From positions 1 to 8,011 of the forward strand of contig CAZQZC010000127.1 of NCBI GenBank assembly GCA_964597685.1: DNA of 8,011 bases. Reading direction: 5' to 3'. Of the stretch, positions 5,302 through 8,011 are shown one piece after another. A model generated the notes under the pieces. That model searched no databases. It was not told the DNA's origin and saw only the letters and a list, made by a program, of their open reading frames with translations. Within the stretch, counting starts at the first letter, position 1. Each line of letters opens with the position of its first letter. Position numbers and translations under genes: made by a program. The stretch comes from JBCBTJ01 sp964597685 (GTDB taxonomy: Bacteria; Pseudomonadota; Alphaproteobacteria; Caulobacterales; Hyphomonadaceae).

Positions 5302-6498
5302 ATGAATTTGGAATTTACGCCGGAAGAGATCGCCTTCCGCGACGAAGTTCGTCAGTTCATCCAGGAGAATTACCCGAAGGAAATCGAGGGCATGGGCGCC
5401 CGCGAGGACCTGACCAAGGAGCAATTCCTCGCCTGGCACAAAGTCCTGCACACGCGCGGCTGGGTCGCCCCGGCTTGGCCTGAGGCATATGGCGGTCCGG
5501 GCTGGTCGGCCACGCAGCGTTATATCTGGTCCGAAGAGAATGCGCGCGTCGATGCGGTCATGCCCTTGCCCTTCGGCGTCTCGATGGTTGGACCTGTGAT
5601 CTACACGTTCGGCAGCGACGAACAAAAGGCGCGCTATCTCCCGAAAATTCTCTCCGGCGAGGAATGGTGGTGCCAAGGCTATTCAGAGCCCGGCGCCGGC
5701 TCCGATCTGGCGAGTTTGAAAACCACCGCCGTGCGCGACGGCGACCATTACGTCCTCAACGGACAAAAGACCTGGACGACGCTGGCCCAGCACGCCGATT
5801 GGGGCTTCTTCCTCTGCCGCACGGACCCGAACGCGGCGAAGCCGCAGGAGGGCATCTCCTTCATCCTGGTCGACATGAAAACGCCCGGCATCGAAGTTCG
5901 CCCGATCATCACGATCGACGGCGGCCACGAGGTGAACGAGACTTGGCTGACCGATGTCCGCGTGCCGGTCGAGAACCTGGTCGGGGTCGAGAACCAGGGC
6001 TGGACCTACGCGAAATTCCTCCTCGCCCACGAACGCTCCGGCATCGCCGGCGTCGCCCGTTCCAAGCGCGGTGTGGAGAAGCTTCGCCAGATCGCCTCGA
6101 CCGAGGTGCTGGACGGCCAGCCCCTGATCCAGGATCAGGACTTCGCCCGGAAAATCTCCCAGCTTGAGATCGACCTCACCGCGCTCGAGTTTACGGAGCT
6201 GCGCACCCTCGCACGCGAGAGCGCCGGACAGGGGCCGGGACCGGAAAGCTCGATCCTGAAGATCAAGGGCACCGAAATCCAACAGCGCCTGACCGAGCTG
6301 ACGCTGGAGGCCGTCGGCAATTACGCCGAACCCTTCCACCGGGGCATACCAGACGACGGCTCGAACGAGTTTCCCGTCGGCCCGGACCACGCCCGCGGAC
6401 TTGCGCCGATCTACTTCAACATGCGCAAGACCTCGATCTATGGCGGCTCCAACGAGATCCAGCGCAACATCATCTCCAAGATGATCCTCGGGCTGTAG
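5302..6498 (+). CDS. Acyl-CoA dehydrogenase, PimC-like large subunit
   Basis: A complete 398-aa acyl-CoA dehydrogenase: N-terminal helical domain (MNLEFTPEEIAFRDEVRQFI), middle beta domain with WWCQGYSEPGAGSDLAS (122-138) and NGQKTWTT (153-160), and C-terminal helical domain ending in SIYGGSNEIQRNIISKMILGL (378-398). The Glu of the YEGTxQIxR motif, the catalytic base of medium-chain enzymes, is Gly here (G381). E244 in LLAHERSGIAG lies where isovaleryl- and long-chain-type enzymes carry their base, so it is the probable catalytic residue. The RxQFG and QxxGGxGxT FAD-binding motifs of homotetrameric enzymes are not recognisable, but both occur in the next gene. That complementarity, and lengths close to PimC/PimD of Rhodopseudomonas (about 396/380 aa), indicate a heteromeric enzyme; pimeloyl-CoA as substrate is only a suggestion. 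GGGAGG lies 8 nt before the ATG. It is the first gene of a two-gene plus-strand operon. Confidence 0.94.
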   Translation: MNLEFTPEEIAFRDEVRQFIQENYPKEIEGMGAREDLTKEQFLAWHKVLHTRGWVAPAWPEAYGGPGWSATQRYIWSEENARVDAVMPLPFGVSMVGPVIYTFGSDEQKARYLPKILSGEEWWCQGYSEPGAGSDLASLKTTAVRDGDHYVLNGQKTWTTLAQHADWGFFLCRTDPNAAKPQEGISFILVDMKTPGIEVRPIITIDGGHEVNETWLTDVRVPVENLVGVENQGWTYAKFLLAHERSGIAGVARSKRGVEKLRQIASTEVLDGQPLIQDQDFARKISQLEIDLTALEFTELRTLARESAGQGPGPESSILKIKGTEIQQRLTELTLEAVGNYAEPFHRGIPDDGSNEFPVGPDHARGLAPIYFNMRKTSIYGGSNEIQRNIISKMILGL

Positions 6499-6521
6499 CA
6501 CGCCGCACCAGCCCACCCCGC

Positions 6522-6539
6522 CGGCGGCTTCGGCCGCCG
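6522..6539 (+). other. Intercistronic hairpin with UUCG tetraloop
   Basis: CGGCGGC-TTCG-GCCGCCG is a perfect 7-bp GC stem closed by the very stable C(UUCG)G tetraloop, 23 nt after the stop of the large-subunit gene. It has no following T-run, so it is unlikely to terminate transcription efficiently by itself. It could protect the upstream message end, or partly attenuate transcription and set the ratio of the two subunits. The rest of the 153-nt spacer (6499-6651) shows no other feature apart from the SD of the next gene. Confidence 0.5.
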
Positions 6540-6651
6540 TCATCGTACTTGCAGCGAGAGCCGCGCCTGCGCCGCTTTGCCCGTGGACGATCCGCCGCAA
6601 ACGCGGCACAAAGCAGAAAACACACGCGGCCGAGCGTTTCGGGAGGACCAG

Positions 6652-7809
6652 ATGGATTTCAATTTCACCGACGAACAGAACATGATCCGCGACAGCCTGG
6701 GACGGCTGATCCGCGACCAGTATGATTTCGACACGCGCATGGGCGTGGTGCGCTCCGAGGCCGGCTGGCGCCCGGAGATGTGGGCCCAATTCGCTGAACT
6801 CGGCCTGCTCATGGCGCCCTTCTCCGAAGACGACGGCGGCCTGGGCGGCGGCGCGATCGACGCCATGGTCGTGATGGAGGAATTCGGCAAGGGCCTGGTG
6901 ATCGAGCCCTATATCCCGAGCGTCGTCTGCGCCGGAGGCGTCCTGAAGCACGCCGGAACGTCCGCCCAAAAGGAAGAGCACCTCGCCCCCCTGCTCGGCG
7001 GCGAGCGCGTTTTCGCCTTCGCCTATGCGGAGCCGCGCGGGCGCTACAACCTCGCCGATCTCGAGACGACGGCGAAGGCCGAGGGCGGCGGCTATGTCCT
7101 CAACGGCCACAAGGCGGTGGTCATCGGCGCGCCCTGGGCGAGCCACCTCATTGTCACCGCGCGCACTGCCGGCGGCCAGCGGGACGCGAACGGCGTCTCG
7201 GTCTTTGTCGTGGCGAAGGACGCGGCCGGCGTCACCACGCGCGACTACCCCACCGTCGACGGCCGGCGCGCCTCTGAGGTGTATTTCGAGAATGTTTCCG
7301 TCGGCGCCGAGGCCCTGATCGGCGAGGCGGACGCCGCCCTGCCCCTGGTCGAGCGCGTGGTGGACGAGGCGACGGCCGCCGTCTGCGCCGAGGCCGTGGG
7401 CGCCATGGGCGTCGCCCATGCGCAAACCGTCGAATATTCCCGCACCCGCAAGCAATTCGGCACGCCGATCGGCAAGTTCCAGGTGCTGCAGCACCGCATG
7501 GTCGACATGTTCATGGAGCACGAACAGGCGATCTCCATGACCTATATGGCCACCTTGAAGCTCGACGAGGATCCGGTGGAGCGGAAAAAGGCGGTCTCCG
7601 CGGCCAAGGCCAAAATCGGCCAGGGCGGCCGCTTCCTCGGCCAGGCCGCGGTTCAGATCCACGGCGGCATGGGCATGACCGAGGAGCTGGCCGTCGGCCA
7701 TTACTTCAAGCGCGTCACCATGATCGACGCCGAATTCGGCAATGTCGACCACCATCTGAAGCGCTACACCCAGCTGAGCGCCGCGGAGATGCCGGCGGCG
7801 GCGGAATAG
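6652..7809 (+). CDS. Acyl-CoA dehydrogenase, PimD-like small subunit
   Basis: A 385-aa acyl-CoA dehydrogenase-fold protein: N-terminal MDFNFTDEQNMIRDSLGRLI, middle domain with AYAEPRGRYNLADLETTA (124-141, a degenerate form of SEPGAGSD), and C-terminal domain with YSRTRKQFGTPIGKFQVLQHRM (262-283) and QIHGGMGMTEE (335-345), the FAD-binding motifs missing from the upstream gene product. The C-terminal GNVDHHLKRY (363-372) replaces the YEGTxQIxR motif, as I recall for small subunits of heteromeric dehydrogenases. It probably pairs with the 398-aa product, contributing FAD binding while the partner supplies the base. The frame is open from 6577, but the ATG at 6652 has a perfect GGGAGG 5 nt upstream and gives the normal family N-terminus. 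It is co-directional with the large-subunit gene across 153 nt. The terminator-like structure and repeat region follow directly. Confidence 0.93.
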   Translation: MDFNFTDEQNMIRDSLGRLIRDQYDFDTRMGVVRSEAGWRPEMWAQFAELGLLMAPFSEDDGGLGGGAIDAMVVMEEFGKGLVIEPYIPSVVCAGGVLKHAGTSAQKEEHLAPLLGGERVFAFAYAEPRGRYNLADLETTAKAEGGGYVLNGHKAVVIGAPWASHLIVTARTAGGQRDANGVSVFVVAKDAAGVTTRDYPTVDGRRASEVYFENVSVGAEALIGEADAALPLVERVVDEATAAVCAEAVGAMGVAHAQTVEYSRTRKQFGTPIGKFQVLQHRMVDMFMEHEQAISMTYMATLKLDEDPVERKKAVSAAKAKIGQGGRFLGQAAVQIHGGMGMTEELAVGHYFKRVTMIDAEFGNVDHHLKRYTQLSAAEMPAAAE

Positions 7810-7818
7810 GCGGCGGAG

Positions 7819-7860
7819 AGGCGCCAAGGGACCAACCGCGCGGCGCCTTGAGTCTCTTTG
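7819..7860 (+). terminator. Terminator-like hairpin after the dehydrogenase operon
   Basis: AGGCGCC (7819-7825) and GGCGCCT (7842-7848) can pair as a 7-bp GC stem around a 16-nt loop, followed by TTGAGTCTCTTTG. It begins 10 nt after the stop of the small-subunit gene. The T-tract is interrupted and the loop is long, so this is a plausible but weak intrinsic terminator. Confidence 0.4.
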
Positions 7861-7900
7861 TCTGCTCGGGCGCGTTTCCGGCTCCGCCGGAGCGCCCTGC
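7850..7900. repeat. Direct repeat copy 1 (51 bp, 111-bp period) with bulged hairpin
   Basis: This segment recurs at 7961-8011. The last 38 bases (7863-7900) match with a single C/T difference at 7884; the first 13 match more loosely, with a small shift. It contains a strong inverted repeat: GGGCGC (7868-7873) pairs with GCGCCC (7892-7897), and TCCGGC (7877-7882) pairs with GCCGGA (7886-7891). The result is a 12-bp stem with a three-base GTT bulge and a three-base loop. The variable base lies in the loop, so structure is kept in both copies. Confidence 0.85.
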
Positions 7901-7903
7901 GCC

Positions 7904-7952
7904 CGGCCCGGTCGGGCCGTGAGGGTTGCTCCGCGCTGCGGCGGTGCGGAGC
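7904..7952. repeat. Two further inverted repeats between the direct repeat copies
   Basis: CGGCCCG-GT-CGGGCCG (7904-7919) is a perfect 7-bp near-continuous palindrome. GCTCCGC (7928-7934) and GCGGAGC (7946-7952) form a perfect 7-bp stem with an 11-base loop. With the hairpin in each direct repeat this makes a cluster of adjacent structured elements, resembling a BIME/REP-type intergenic mosaic. No coding frame with an SD is seen here. Confidence 0.6.
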
Positions 7953-7960
7953 CGATCCAC

Positions 7961-8011
7961 GAGTCCTTTGTTTTGCTCGGGCGCGTTTCCGGCTTCGCCG
8001 GAGCGCCCTGC
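7961..8011. repeat. Direct repeat copy 2 (reaches the window edge)
   Basis: The second copy of the 51-bp segment lies exactly 111 bp after the first. Its 38-base core (7974-8011) differs at one loop base (T at 7995), and the bulged stem is conserved. The copy runs to the last base of the window, so whether the whole 111-bp unit is tandemly repeated beyond the edge cannot be seen. Confidence 0.85.

Noticed and set aside
5683..7827. A 714-codon open frame on the minus strand across both acyl-CoA dehydrogenase genes
   Set aside because: It is antisense to two clear, SD-preceded family genes. Long stop-free antisense frames are expected in GC-rich codon-biased DNA, and the translation shows no recognisable domain.
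7850..8011. A CRISPR array
   Set aside because: Only two copies are visible, the period is 111 bp, the repeat is longer than typical, and the intervening sequence is itself structured; no cas genes are nearby.

Overview
This GC-rich window, with dense genes, short spacers and strong Shine-Dalgarno (SD) sites, reads as chromosomal DNA of an alphaproteobacterium, most likely of the Hyphomicrobiales (Rhizobiales). The lineage call is inference. It rests on the DUF1289 + TIGR02281-type aspartyl protease pair divergent from cobT, and on the PimC/PimD-like acyl-CoA dehydrogenase pair, an arrangement I associate with Rhodopseudomonas/Bradyrhizobium relatives. No mobile element, tRNA, rRNA or CRISPR was seen.

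Layout. A minus-strand block fills positions 1-3472. In its direction of transcription it runs DUF1289 protein, membrane-anchored retropepsin-like protease (GTGA overlap), enoyl-CoA hydratase/isomerase, small antibiotic-biosynthesis-monooxygenase (ABM) fold protein, homocysteine S-methyltransferase-family protein, and the N-terminal part of an acyl-CoA dehydrogenase cut by the left edge. A divergent spacer of about 120 bp carrying a perfect 15-bp palindrome separates this block from a plus-strand cobT homologue. A convergent NUDIX hydrolase (minus) follows. A second divergent spacer, with an imperfect dyad, then leads into two plus-strand acyl-CoA dehydrogenase genes of 398 and 385 aa. These look like the two complementary subunits of a heteromeric enzyme. 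The last 200 bp are non-coding: a terminator-like hairpin, then a structured GC-rich sequence whose first 51 bp recurs exactly 111 bp later at the window edge.

How it works together. Most genes point to acyl-CoA (beta-oxidation-like) catabolism: two PimC-type dehydrogenase large subunits, one PimD-type small subunit and a crotonase. The ABM and homocysteine methyltransferase-like genes sit inside the same minus-strand run, so they may belong to the same regulon. The cobT and DUF1289/protease genes look like housekeeping neighbours.

Most of the window is ordinary. The points most worth a second look are (i) the CobT homologue, whose signature active-site motifs, including both glutamates known as critical in the family, appear replaced; (ii) the 111-bp-period structured repeat at the right edge; and (iii) the crotonase without the two canonical catalytic glutamates.
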